DNA of 64,000 nucleotides, taken from contig NZ_JAPEOX010000001.1 of assembly GCF_026340675.1 (NCBI RefSeq), positions 6,572,001 to 6,636,000 on the forward strand. Direction: 5' to 3'. Position 1 is the first letter of the stretch; each line of letters opens with the position of its first letter. This document shows positions 40,893 to 51,280 of the stretch, in pieces. The notes under the pieces were generated by a model. The model worked only from the letters and a program-made list of their open reading frames with translations. It ran no database searches and was not told the DNA's origin. A program made the translations under genes and the position numbers. The stretch is from Streptomyces sp. NBC_01264. Lineage in GTDB: Bacteria; Actinomycetota; Actinomycetes; Streptomycetales; Streptomycetaceae.

Positions 40893-41474
40893 ATGACCGA
40901 GACAGTGGGGCGCCGCGAGCGCAAGAAGGCCCAGACCCGCAAGGCCCTGGCCGATGCCGCGCTGCGCCTGTTCCTGGAGCGCGGGTACGACAAGGTCGGC
41001 GTCCGGGACGTGGCCGAGGAGGCCGACGTTTCGGTGACCACGCTGTTCAAGCACTTCCCGAGCAAGGAGGCCCTGGTCTTCGACGAGGACGAGGACAACG
41101 AGGCCGAGCTCGTCTCGGCGGTACGGGACCGCGCGCCGGGGCAGTCGGTCCTGCACTCCCTGCGCGAGCACTTCGTGGAGACCCGGGCCTCCCGCCGGAT
41201 CGACGATCCGGCGGTGATCGCCCACCTCACGCTGGTCCGGGAGACGCCGGAACTGGTGGAGTACTGGGACCGGATGTGGCGGCGCCACGAGTTCGCGCTC
41301 GCCGCCGCGATCGCGGCCGAGGCCGGAGCCCCCGAGGGCGACCTCAGGTCCGCGGCGCTGGCCCGGTTCGTGATGGACACCGCGAGCCTGATCCGCGGCC
41401 AGGAAGACCAGCGGCAGGCCATGCGGGACCTGTTCGACCTGATCGAAGCGGGCTTCGGCGAGACCCCGGCCTGA
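40893..41474 (+). CDS. TetR-family transcriptional regulator
   Basis: 193 residues with the N-terminal HTH RKKAQTRKALADAALRLFLE, YDKVGVRDVAEEADVSVTTL and FKHFPSKEALVFDEDED; the remainder is an all-helical ligand domain ending in MRDLFDLIEAGFGETPA. It is an MftR-like or AcrR-like TetR by appearance. It is embedded between the polymerase (same strand, 54 bases upstream) and the convergent flippase. The close promoter match suggests its own transcription. Ligand and targets unknown; control of the polysaccharide locus is possible but not shown. Confidence 0.9.
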   Translation: MTETVGRRERKKAQTRKALADAALRLFLERGYDKVGVRDVAEEADVSVTTLFKHFPSKEALVFDEDEDNEAELVSAVRDRAPGQSVLHSLREHFVETRASRRIDDPAVIAHLTLVRETPELVEYWDRMWRRHEFALAAAIAAEAGAPEGDLRSAALARFVMDTASLIRGQEDQRQAMRDLFDLIEAGFGETPA

Positions 41475-41516
41475 CCCGCGGCCGGCCCAGCCTCGGGCCC
41501 AGCCTCAGACCAACCC

Positions 41517-42761
41517 TCAGGCTGCCCGGACCTGGTCGGACGTGGCGGCCGGGGCCGGTTCGGGGGCCGGCAGCCGGGCCACCCGCAGCCAGCCCGCCGC
41601 GGCCTTCGCGGCGGAGCCGAGGGCGAGGCCCCACGCGGCCCCCGCCACGCCCCAGAGGGCGTACCCGCCCAGCAGCAGCCCGACCGACAGTAGCGAGAAG
41701 ACCACCTGGAGCGAGAGGGTGGCCTTCGGGTTCAGCACCCGCAGGGTCAGCAGCGCACAGGTGCCCAGCCCCATGACGGCGTACTGGGCGCCCGTCGCGG
41801 GCAGCAGCGCGGCCGCAGCCTCCCAGGTGTCGCCGAGCAGTTCGCGGCCGACCCGCTCCGGCAGCGCGTACAGCACCGCCCCCCACGCGGCGCCGGTCAG
41901 CGCGAGCGCGCCGCCCATCAGGGCGGTCAGCCGGACCACGCCCCGCTTGCCCGAGGCCCGGCCGACGACGGGTGGGCCGAAGGAGTTCGCGGAGTTGAAC
42001 AGCACGTTCAGCGGCCCGAACAGGGTGGTGGCGCCGCGCAGCGCGCCCACGGCCAGCGGGGTCGCGAAGACGCCGAGCCCCAGGACGGCGAGCTGGCTGG
42101 AGCCGTTGCCCACGGCGAACTCCACCACGAACCGCTGCCCCAGGTACCCGCGCCGCAGGTACGGGCGCAGGTCCGTGGCGCCGCCCCGCACCGAGGGCAG
42201 CAGCAGCCACAGGCCGAGCGCGAGCGCGGGCAGGGCGGAGACCCCCCACACCAGCACCAGCCGTCCGGCCGGGGAGCCCTCGGGCTGGAGCAGCAGCGCG
42301 GTCACCACGCAGGCCAGGCGCAGAGCGTCGGCGGCCAGGGCCCGCCCGGGGGCCCGCAGGGCGGAGAAGCAGTAGCGCAGCCCGTCCTGCAGCAGCACCA
42401 GGGGCAGTACGAGTCCCAGCGCGAGGAACGCCCACCCGGTCGCCCCGGGCAGCAGCAGGCCCAGGAGGGCCAGTACGGCTCCCACCGCCGCCGAGGCGGC
42501 GCCGGTGAAGGCGAGGCCCGAGCGGCAGGCCGCGGCGAGGCGGGCGGAGCCGGGGTCGTCCTTCTCCAGCACCAGGGTCTGGCCGACGTAGGCCATGTTC
42601 AGGCCGAGCAGCACCGTGAAGGTCACGTAGACCATCGAGAAGTCGGCGAAGCCGGCCGCCGAGGAGAGCCGGGCGGCCAGCACCAGGACCAGGATGTTCG
42701 TGGCGCTGGACGCGGCCTGGTCCAGTACCGAGGCGACCGCGGCGAGGGAGCGCCGGCTCAC
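41517..42761 (-). CDS. Wzx-like polysaccharide flippase
   Basis: A 414-residue polytopic membrane protein of the MATE/oligosaccharide flippase type with about 12 helices (VASVLDQAASSATNILVLVL; GFADFSMVYVTFTVLLGLNM; FVVEFAVGNGSSQLAVLGLG; VGALRGATTLFGPLNVLFNS). The polar segment FNSANSFGPPVVGRASGKRG is typical of the group. It should move undecaprenyl-linked repeat units to the outer face. The GTG start at 42761 overlaps the upstream stop by four bases (GTGA), so it is translationally coupled to the Wzc-like gene. Confidence 0.85.
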   Translation of the reverse strand: MSRRSLAAVASVLDQAASSATNILVLVLAARLSSAAGFADFSMVYVTFTVLLGLNMAYVGQTLVLEKDDPGSARLAAACRSGLAFTGAASAAVGAVLALLGLLLPGATGWAFLALGLVLPLVLLQDGLRYCFSALRAPGRALAADALRLACVVTALLLQPEGSPAGRLVLVWGVSALPALALGLWLLLPSVRGGATDLRPYLRRGYLGQRFVVEFAVGNGSSQLAVLGLGVFATPLAVGALRGATTLFGPLNVLFNSANSFGPPVVGRASGKRGVVRLTALMGGALALTGAAWGAVLYALPERVGRELLGDTWEAAAALLPATGAQYAVMGLGTCALLTLRVLNPKATLSLQVVFSLLSVGLLLGGYALWGVAGAAWGLALGSAAKAAAGWLRVARLPAPEPAPAATSDQVRAA

Positions 42762-44524
42762 CGCCGGCCCGTGCGGACCGTACGCAGGGCGACCGTGTCG
42801 GTGCCGTCGCCCGGGATGTGCTGCGAGGCGTCGGCGGCGGCCACCTCGTAGGGGATCGGCTGCGGCTCGCGCGCGCGGGCCGACGGAGGCGCGGGGGCCG
42901 GCCGGGGCTCCTCGGCGGCGGGGCCGCCGCCCTTGGGGCTCCGGCCGAGGCCGCGCTTCTTCTCGCCGGGCAGCGGCGCGTGCAGTACGGCGCCCAGCAC
43001 CGTGCCACCGGCCCCGCTGATCAGCTCGCGGATGCGGGAGAGGTCGGTGCGGCGCACCGCACCGGGGTTGCAGACCACCAGGACCCCGTCGACGCGGTCG
43101 ACGAGCGCGAGGGCGTCGGCGTAGGAGAGGACGGGCGGGGCGAGCACCACGACGGTGGCGTTGGGGGAGTCGGCCTCGGAGATCAGCCGGGTGGCCCGCT
43201 GCGAGGTCAGCGCGCGGGGCACGTTGCGCACCCGCTCGCCCGGGATCAGGTCGAAGCTGCCCGACTCCCCGGCGTCCACCAGGAGCTGGCGGCCGTCGGG
43301 CCACTCGGTCTCCGCGTGCTGCGCGCCGGCGCCGCTCTGCGACTGGCTCCAGCGCGGCCGGCCGGCGGCGTCGGTGGGCAGCTGGCTGGCCAGGACCGGG
43401 GTGCGCAGGTCGGCCTCGATGAGGAGAACGTCCTTGCCGGTCTCCGCGAAGGAGGCGGCCAGGTTCACCGCGACGGCGGCGGCGATCTCGCTGCTGCCGC
43501 GCGGGGCGACCACCAGGAGGCGGCGCCGGTCCGCGAAGCGGGCGTCGTAGGCGAGCCGGAAGGCGACCGAGCGGAACTCCTCGGCCAGCCGGGGGTCCTC
43601 CTCGCCCGCCGCGAGCAGCGGTCCGCCGTCGGCCTTGCCCCGCGGCAGGGATCCCAGGACGGGCGCGCGCAGGGCCCGGGCGACGTCGCCCTCGGAGCGC
43701 GGAGCCGGGTCGAAGACGAGCCGCACCCAGGCACCGAGCAGGCCCAGCGCGAGGCCCACGGCGGCGCCGAGCGCGAGCGACATGGCGATGCCGGGGCCGT
43801 CGGCCCCGTGCGGCGGGACGGCGGTGCTGGTGACCCGGCCCGGGGTCATGTCCAGGGCCTTGAGCTTGGCGATGTTGCCGTTGAGCGTGTTGATCTTGCT
43901 CTGCTGGTCGGTCTTGGCGGCGTACGCGGCGTCCCGTGCCGGACCGGCCGGCATGCCGGCGGTCTGCTTGGTCAGGTCTTCGAGCTGCTTGGCCACCGGA
44001 TCTCGCTGCTCCTGGTAGCCCTTGACCATCTTGTCGCGGGTGACGTCGAGGGCCTCCTGCCGCTTGAGCAGGTAGGCCTCGGTCATCGCGTTGGCGCGCC
44101 TGGCGGCCTCGGCGGGGGTGGCGGCGGTGTAGGTGAAGCGCAGCACCATCGTCTGCGGGGGGTTGGTCACCTGCAGACCGGCGCGCAGGGCCGAGAAGTC
44201 GGTGGCCGAGACCCCGAGCTTCTTCGCGGCCTCGTTGGCTATGGAGCTGGAGAGCGCGACCTGCCGCTCCGAGCCGATGTTGATCGCCTTGTCGGGGGCG
44301 AGGCTCGGGTTGAAGGGGTCGTCGGTGGGCGCGCGCAGCACGATGTCGGCGGTGGCCACGTAGGTGTCCGCCGTGGAGACGCCGAGGTAGACCCCGCCGA
44401 GCAGGCCGACGCCCACGCCCGCGGCGAGGAGCCGGCGGTAGCGCAGGAGCTGCTTGAACTGATCCCGGAGCAGGTCCGGTTCGTCCTCGGCCGGAGCCGC
44501 TGCCGGGCGGTTGGTCTCGATCAC
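42758..44524 (-). CDS. Wzz/Wzc-like chain-length protein with degenerate ATPase domain
   Basis: 588 residues. The N-terminus has a Wzz domain: helix RLLAAGVGVGLLGGVYLGVS near 30-50, extracytoplasmic part with coiled-coil segment (about 130-230), and a second helix AMSLALGAAVGLALGLLGAW near 250. The C-terminal half aligns with bacterial tyrosine-kinase ATPases, but the Walker A region reads LLVVAPRGSSEIAAAVAVNL (near 335) with no GK[ST]; Walker A' is VLLIEADLRTPVL; the Walker B region VVVLAPPVLSYADAL lacks its Asp. No C-terminal Tyr cluster is present, only a Pro/Ala/Arg-rich tail. It is probably a non-catalytic regulator of chain length. GTG at 44524 overlaps the upstream stop. Confidence 0.87.
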   Translation of the reverse strand: MIETNRPAAAPAEDEPDLLRDQFKQLLRYRRLLAAGVGVGLLGGVYLGVSTADTYVATADIVLRAPTDDPFNPSLAPDKAINIGSERQVALSSSIANEAAKKLGVSATDFSALRAGLQVTNPPQTMVLRFTYTAATPAEAARRANAMTEAYLLKRQEALDVTRDKMVKGYQEQRDPVAKQLEDLTKQTAGMPAGPARDAAYAAKTDQQSKINTLNGNIAKLKALDMTPGRVTSTAVPPHGADGPGIAMSLALGAAVGLALGLLGAWVRLVFDPAPRSEGDVARALRAPVLGSLPRGKADGGPLLAAGEEDPRLAEEFRSVAFRLAYDARFADRRRLLVVAPRGSSEIAAAVAVNLAASFAETGKDVLLIEADLRTPVLASQLPTDAAGRPRWSQSQSGAGAQHAETEWPDGRQLLVDAGESGSFDLIPGERVRNVPRALTSQRATRLISEADSPNATVVVLAPPVLSYADALALVDRVDGVLVVCNPGAVRRTDLSRIRELISGAGGTVLGAVLHAPLPGEKKRGLGRSPKGGGPAAEEPRPAPAPPSARAREPQPIPYEVAAADASQHIPGDGTDTVALRTVRTGRR

Positions 44525-45756
44525 GGCCGGGGACCCCCAAGTGCTTCGTCCATCAGTGCGTCGATGCGGGCCAGGCCCGCCTCACGGCTCAGGTGCGCCG
44601 CCACGTGGCGCGGCCCGGCCGCGCCCAGCGCGTCCGCGCCCGCGGGGTCCTCGGCCAGTGCCCGTACGGCCTTGAGCAGGGCCTCCGGGTTCTCCGGCGG
44701 TACGAGCACCCCGGCGCCCGAGCGTTCCACCTCCTGGGCGGTCCCGCCCAGCGCCGCGACGGAGGCGACGACGGGACGACCGGCCTGGAAGTACGAGGTC
44801 AGCTTGGACGGCACGCTCATGTCCATCACGGCGGCGTGCTGCGTGACCGCGAGCACGTCCGCCGCGGCGAGGATATCCGGGAACTCGCCGTCGGCGGCAG
44901 GGGGGATGATGTCGAGGTTGGGAACGTCGGCCGCCAGATCGGCGAGGGCGGAGCGCTGGCTGCCGTCACCCATCAGTACGAACCGGACGCTCGGGTCGAG
45001 CCGGGCGGCGCCGACGAGGACCTCCAGCCCCTGCTTGAGCCCCATGTTCCCGGAGTGCAGGACGACGGTCTGGTCGGGGGCCCATCCGAGGTGGTGGCGG
45101 GTCCGGCCGCGGGGCTTGGTGGGCAGTGCCACGTGGGACCAGTTCGGGACGAGCCGGATCCGCTGGGGGTCCACGCCCATGGCGACGACCCGGTCGACGA
45201 ACGTCTCGTGGATCACACCGACGAGGGCGGCCCGCTTCAGGGCGTGGGCCTCGGCCCGCCCGGCGAACGCGGCCGCCTTGTCCCCGCCGCTGATCCCGCT
45301 CTGCGCGGCGGCGGCGCCCATAAGGTCCTGGACGACCGGGACGAAGGGGACCTTCCAGCGCGCGGCGAGGCGCGCGGCCACCAGGCCGCCGGCCAGGCTC
45401 GGCATCTGGGCCAGGACCGCGTCCGGCTTCCCCATCCGGGGCGGGGCCACGGAGCCGTGGAGCAGAATCGATCCTTCGAAAAGGGCCCGGCGGACGGCGG
45501 TCTGACGCGGGGGAACGGTGTGCGCGCGCCGGTGCACGGTCACGCCCGCGCGCTGTTCCGTGCGCCGTAGCGCCCCCTTGTACTCCGGCTCGACGGACCA
45601 CGCCGGGTAGTGGGGCATGCCCGCCAGGACGTGGGTCTCGTGACCGAGATCCGCCCAGTGCTCAGCGATCTGAGTGGCGTACGGGCCGATGCCCGTGTGC
45701 TCAGGGGCGTAATTCGTGGAAACCAGCAGTAGGCGCCGCTGACCGGATTTCGACAC
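44521..45756 (-). CDS. GT4-family glycosyltransferase (WcaI-like)
   Basis: A 411-residue GT-B protein. N-lobe: LLLVSTNYAPEHTGIGPYAT and HVLAGMPHYPAWSVEPEY, the pattern of WcaI-type colanic acid fucosyltransferases; PFVPVVQDLMGAAAAQSGIS follows. C-lobe: VVLHSGNMGLKQGLEVLVGA, RFVLMGDGSQRSAL and PSKLTSYFQAGRPVVASV. I chose GTG at 45756 because GGGGGA lies 8 bases upstream and it begins the conserved region; the longer frame adds an unlikely 11 residues. The WcaI-like features fit use of the GDP-fucose made by gmd/fcl, but donor identity is inference. First gene of the coupled series GT-Wzc-Wzx. Confidence 0.88.
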   Translation of the reverse strand: MSKSGQRRLLLVSTNYAPEHTGIGPYATQIAEHWADLGHETHVLAGMPHYPAWSVEPEYKGALRRTEQRAGVTVHRRAHTVPPRQTAVRRALFEGSILLHGSVAPPRMGKPDAVLAQMPSLAGGLVAARLAARWKVPFVPVVQDLMGAAAAQSGISGGDKAAAFAGRAEAHALKRAALVGVIHETFVDRVVAMGVDPQRIRLVPNWSHVALPTKPRGRTRHHLGWAPDQTVVLHSGNMGLKQGLEVLVGAARLDPSVRFVLMGDGSQRSALADLAADVPNLDIIPPAADGEFPDILAAADVLAVTQHAAVMDMSVPSKLTSYFQAGRPVVASVAALGGTAQEVERSGAGVLVPPENPEALLKAVRALAEDPAGADALGAAGPRHVAAHLSREAGLARIDALMDEALGGPRP

Positions 45757-45883
45757 TGGACGTCCCCCTCTCACCAGGATGATGCGCACGTCACCCTATT
45801 CGTTCACCGGCAACACAGGGAACGTGCACGCTATTGTCTGCTAATCCGCCACACCGAGGTGTGCGGCTTCTGGGGGATATCAC

Positions 45884-46372
45884 GTGACGGAGAAGGATAT
45901 GTCCGAATTTGTTGAGTCTGGGCGGAGGTCCCACCGGATCGGCTACGCGCCGGGTGCCTACGACCTCTTCCATATCGGACACCTCAACATCCTTCGCCAC
46001 GCCCGGAGTCAGTGCGACTACCTGGTGGCGGGGGTCGTGTCCGACGAAATGGCGGAACTCGCCAAGGGGCGCCGCCCGGTGATACCGCTCGTCGAGCGGC
46101 TCGAGATCGTCCGCAGCGTCCAGTATGTGGATGCCGCTTTTGTCGAGACCGTCCCGGACAAGGTCGAAACGTGGAAGCAAGTCCGTTTCGACGTCATATT
46201 CAAGGGCGACGACTGGCGCGGCACCCCCAAGGGCGACCAGCTGGAAAAGGACTTCGCCGTGCACGGGGTCGAGGTCGTCTACTTCCCGTACACGGTCCAC
46301 ACCTCCAGCACCCAACTGCGCCGGGCCCTGGACGTGCTGTCGGAGCCGCTCGCCACCGAACAGCGGGGCTGA
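45884..46372 (+). CDS. Cytidylyltransferase-like nucleotidyltransferase (TagD/ECT type)
   Basis: 162 residues with the HxGH nucleotidyltransferase signature GAYDLFHIGHLNILRHAR (HIGH near residue 30) and the downstream region FDVIFKGDDWRGTPKGDQLE, which corresponds to the RTEGISTT-side nucleotide site; the variant TVHTSSTQLRRAL replaces it here. Such enzymes couple CTP to glycerol-3-phosphate or a related phospho-alcohol. GTG at 45884 has GGGGGA 6 bases upstream and is preferred over ATG at 45899. It converges with the CDP-alcohol phosphotransferase gene (28-base gap), so the two may act in sequence. Confidence 0.85.
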   Translation: MTEKDMSEFVESGRRSHRIGYAPGAYDLFHIGHLNILRHARSQCDYLVAGVVSDEMAELAKGRRPVIPLVERLEIVRSVQYVDAAFVETVPDKVETWKQVRFDVIFKGDDWRGTPKGDQLEKDFAVHGVEVVYFPYTVHTSSTQLRRALDVLSEPLATEQRG

Positions 46373-46400
46373 GCGGACCGACGGCCGGCGCCTTCCCGGG

Positions 46401-47144
46401 CTACCTGGGGACGGCGCTGAGCTCCCGGAACCACTTCGCGAGGAACGCCACCAGGAACAGCGCGGCCATCACGCCCGCCCCGGCGTACGCCCAGCGGAAC
46501 ACCCCGCTCCCACCGAGGAGCAGGAACACCAGGCAGAACACCCCGTAGTCCACGGGCAGCAGCGCCACCGCGCGCAGGCTCGACGGCGCGGCGGCCGCGC
46601 TTCCCGGTGCGGGCTTCGGCTTGAGCTTCTCGGTCAGCAGCCCGCCGAAGAAGGTCACGACCGCGGCGAGCTGGAAGCCCAGCGGCACCAGCAGCCAGCC
46701 GGCCGAGGCGGCGCCGTCCGGCCCGCCGCCGATCCCGTAGGCCTCGGGGAAGCGGTAGAAGGCGATCAGTACGCAGGTGTGCAGCGAGGTGAGCTTCGCG
46801 CAGTCCACGACGTGGTCCAGCCACTCGCCCGCCGCGCTGCCGCCCCCGCGCAGCCGGGCGAGCTGCCCGTCGGCGGAGTCGAAGGCGAAGCCGACGGCGA
46901 GCAGGGCCCACACCGCGACCCCCAGCCCCCACGAGGGCGAGGCCAGGGCGACGGCGGCCGCGCCCGCGAAACTCAGGGCGGCGCTGATCAGCGTCACCTG
47001 GTTCGGGGTGAGCCCGAGTGCGTACGACCCGGCGGCCAGGTACCGCCCGACCGGCCGGTTGACGAACCGGGAGTACAGCGACACCCCCTTCGCCGACTTC
47101 TGCGCCCCGCGCAGCTCCCGCAGCGCGGTCCCGACACTCGCCAT
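46401..47144 (-). CDS. CDP-alcohol phosphatidyltransferase-family membrane enzyme
   Basis: 247 residues with about six helices. The complete catalytic signature D92-G93-xx-A96-R97-x8-G106-xxx-D110-xxx-D114 is seen in ADGQLARLRGGGSAAGEWLD. Family members transfer a phospho-alcohol from a CDP-activated donor. The N-terminus (GVSLYSRFVNRPVGRYLAAG) is the type found in surface-polymer or inositol-phosphate enzymes rather than PgsA. ATG at 47144 follows GAGGGG. With the neighbouring cytidylyltransferase it suggests a phosphodiester-linked alcohol in a lipid or surface polymer; the actual substrate is unknown. Confidence 0.9.
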   Translation of the reverse strand: MASVGTALRELRGAQKSAKGVSLYSRFVNRPVGRYLAAGSYALGLTPNQVTLISAALSFAGAAAVALASPSWGLGVAVWALLAVGFAFDSADGQLARLRGGGSAAGEWLDHVVDCAKLTSLHTCVLIAFYRFPEAYGIGGGPDGAASAGWLLVPLGFQLAAVVTFFGGLLTEKLKPKPAPGSAAAAPSSLRAVALLPVDYGVFCLVFLLLGGSGVFRWAYAGAGVMAALFLVAFLAKWFRELSAVPR

Positions 47145-47237
47145 CGACACAACCCCTCGAACATCCGTATACGCGTGTGTGCGTACGAAGGGCACATCAT
47201 CGCAGGAGGTCCGGGAACTCCCGCCCCGGGTCCGTCC

Positions 47238-47286
47238 GGCGCCGGAGCCCCGGACACGGCGCCGGAGCCCCGGACACGGCGCCGGA
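47238..47286. repeat. 20-bp tandem repeat before the glgX 3' end
   Basis: Two perfect copies of GGCGCCGGAGCCCCGGACAC (47238-47257, 47258-47277) and a partial third. It lies in the gap between the CDP-alcohol enzyme start and the glgX stop and may act as a termination structure, since GGCGCC is self-complementary. Confidence 0.7.
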
Positions 47287-47290
47287 CGCC

Positions 47291-49681
<2,391 letters not shown>

Positions 49682-49852
49682 TGCCCGCCTCCACGGCTCT
49701 CGGTACCTGCGGGGGTGGGGGAACTGCGACCCCGGCGTCCCTGCCGCGGCCCGCCCCCGTCCGGTCCTTCCCACTGTTCTGCCCGGACTGTCCTGCCTGG
49801 AACGTGGGCCGCCCCCACGTTTCCCCCGGAGGGGCCCGGTCGTTGGAGGAAC

Positions 49853-51082
49853 GTGACTCTTCTGACGAGGCGGGCAGGGGCGGGCTTGGCCGCCGTGGCG
49901 GTATGGGCGGGCCTCCTCGGAGGCCTGGCCGGATGCACCGAGAACGGCGGCTCCCCGATCGAGATCCAGCTGCCCGGCAAACCCCGGTCGCCGGACGAGG
50001 CGATCAGGATCACCCCCGGCGACAACGCCAAGGGGGTGCCGGCCGAGGGCCCGCTGACGGTCACCGTGCCCGAGGGGCGCCTGGAGCGGGTCGTGGTCAC
50101 GAAGGTGGAGGACGCGCAGCAGGAGCAGGTGCCCGGCGCCATCGCCGTCGACGGGCTGAGCTGGAGCCCGGACCCGGCACAGGGCCGGCTCGCGCTCGCC
50201 GCCAAGTACACCGTGGACGCGGTCGCGCTCGACGGGCACAACCGCCGCCAGGCACGGCACACCACCTTCACCACCTACGTTCCCGAGGAGCGGTTCATCG
50301 GCTACTTCAAGCCGGAGAACCGCTCGACCGTCGGCACCGGCATGATCATCTCCTTCGGGTTCAGCCAGTCCATCGAACGCCGCGCCGACGTGGAGCGGGC
50401 CATCAAGATCACCTCCGTCCCCGCCGTGGAGGTGGTGGGTCACTGGTTCGGCGACGAGCGCCTGGACTTCCGGCCCAAGACCTACTGGAAGCCCGGCACC
50501 GAGGTCACCGTCAAGATCGGCCTGCGGGACGTCGAGGGAGCGCCCGGCTCCTACGGCATCCAGGACAAGACCCTGCGCTTCACCGTGGGCCGGTCCCAGA
50601 TCTCCACCGTCGACGCGGCCGCGCACACCATGGAGGTCCGGCGCGACGGCGAACTGCTGTCCACCGTGCCGATCACCGCCGGGGCTCCGAAGAACATGAC
50701 CTACAACGGGAAGATGGTGGTGATGGAGCTCTTCGACGTCACCCGGATGAACGGGCAGACCGTGGGCTTCGGCGGCGAGTACGACATTCCCGACGTCCCG
50801 CACGCCATCCGCCTCACCCGCTCCGGGACCTTCCTGCACGGCAACTACTGGGCCAGTCCGGACACCTTCGGCTCCACCAACGTCAGCCACGGCTGCATCG
50901 GCCTGCGCGACAACAAGGGCGGCGGCTCGGACACCCCGGCCGGCTGGTTCTTCGACCGGACCCTGGTCGGCGACGTGGTGGAGGTCGTCAACTCGCAGGA
51001 CAAGACGGTCGCTCCGGACAACGGGCTGGGCGGCTGGAACATGTCCTGGCCCGCCTGGGTCGCGGGCTCCGCGATCGGCTGA
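49853..51082 (+). CDS. L,D-transpeptidase lipoprotein with Ig-like domains (409 residues)
   Basis: Forms 3-3 peptidoglycan cross-links outside the membrane. Signal peptide with lipobox LAGC (Cys near 28), then two Ig-like domains (about 45-130 and 140-250; the second includes GHWFGDERLDFRPKTYWKPG), then the YkuD catalytic domain with VPHAIRLTRSGTFLHGNYWA and the active-site SHGC motif (Cys348, with its His two residues before). The C-terminal DNGLGGWNMSWPAW is typical of actinobacterial LdtMt2-like enzymes. GTG at 49853 follows TTGGAGGAAC. Divergent from glgX. It is a close paralogue of the gene at 54462. Confidence 0.93.
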   Translation: MTLLTRRAGAGLAAVAVWAGLLGGLAGCTENGGSPIEIQLPGKPRSPDEAIRITPGDNAKGVPAEGPLTVTVPEGRLERVVVTKVEDAQQEQVPGAIAVDGLSWSPDPAQGRLALAAKYTVDAVALDGHNRRQARHTTFTTYVPEERFIGYFKPENRSTVGTGMIISFGFSQSIERRADVERAIKITSVPAVEVVGHWFGDERLDFRPKTYWKPGTEVTVKIGLRDVEGAPGSYGIQDKTLRFTVGRSQISTVDAAAHTMEVRRDGELLSTVPITAGAPKNMTYNGKMVVMELFDVTRMNGQTVGFGGEYDIPDVPHAIRLTRSGTFLHGNYWASPDTFGSTNVSHGCIGLRDNKGGGSDTPAGWFFDRTLVGDVVEVVNSQDKTVAPDNGLGGWNMSWPAWVAGSAIG

Positions 51083-51280
51083 CCCGCCGCGGTCCGCCGT
51101 CCGCCCTGCGCCGTCCGCCGTTTCCCGCACGTGCCGCCGCCCGCACCCGACACCCCAGTCGAGTGATTGTCGTACCGGAATGCCGCAGTGGGGGAGTGTC
51201 GGTCCGCCCGGCTCGCCGGGGCCCGCCGCCAGCCTGTACGGGCCTGCCCGCACGCGGCGGCGGGCAACGGACGGAGCGTC

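Noticed and set aside
40893..41474. TetR protein at 40893 as the regulator of the palindrome at 25379
   Set aside because: The genes are 15 kb apart and the region upstream of the TetR gene has no copy of the dyad, as autoregulation would usually show.
28255..47144. Antibiotic or polyketide gene cluster
   Set aside because: No PKS, NRPS or terpene genes are present; glycosyltransferases come with a flippase, polymerase and chain-length protein, which fits polysaccharide export.
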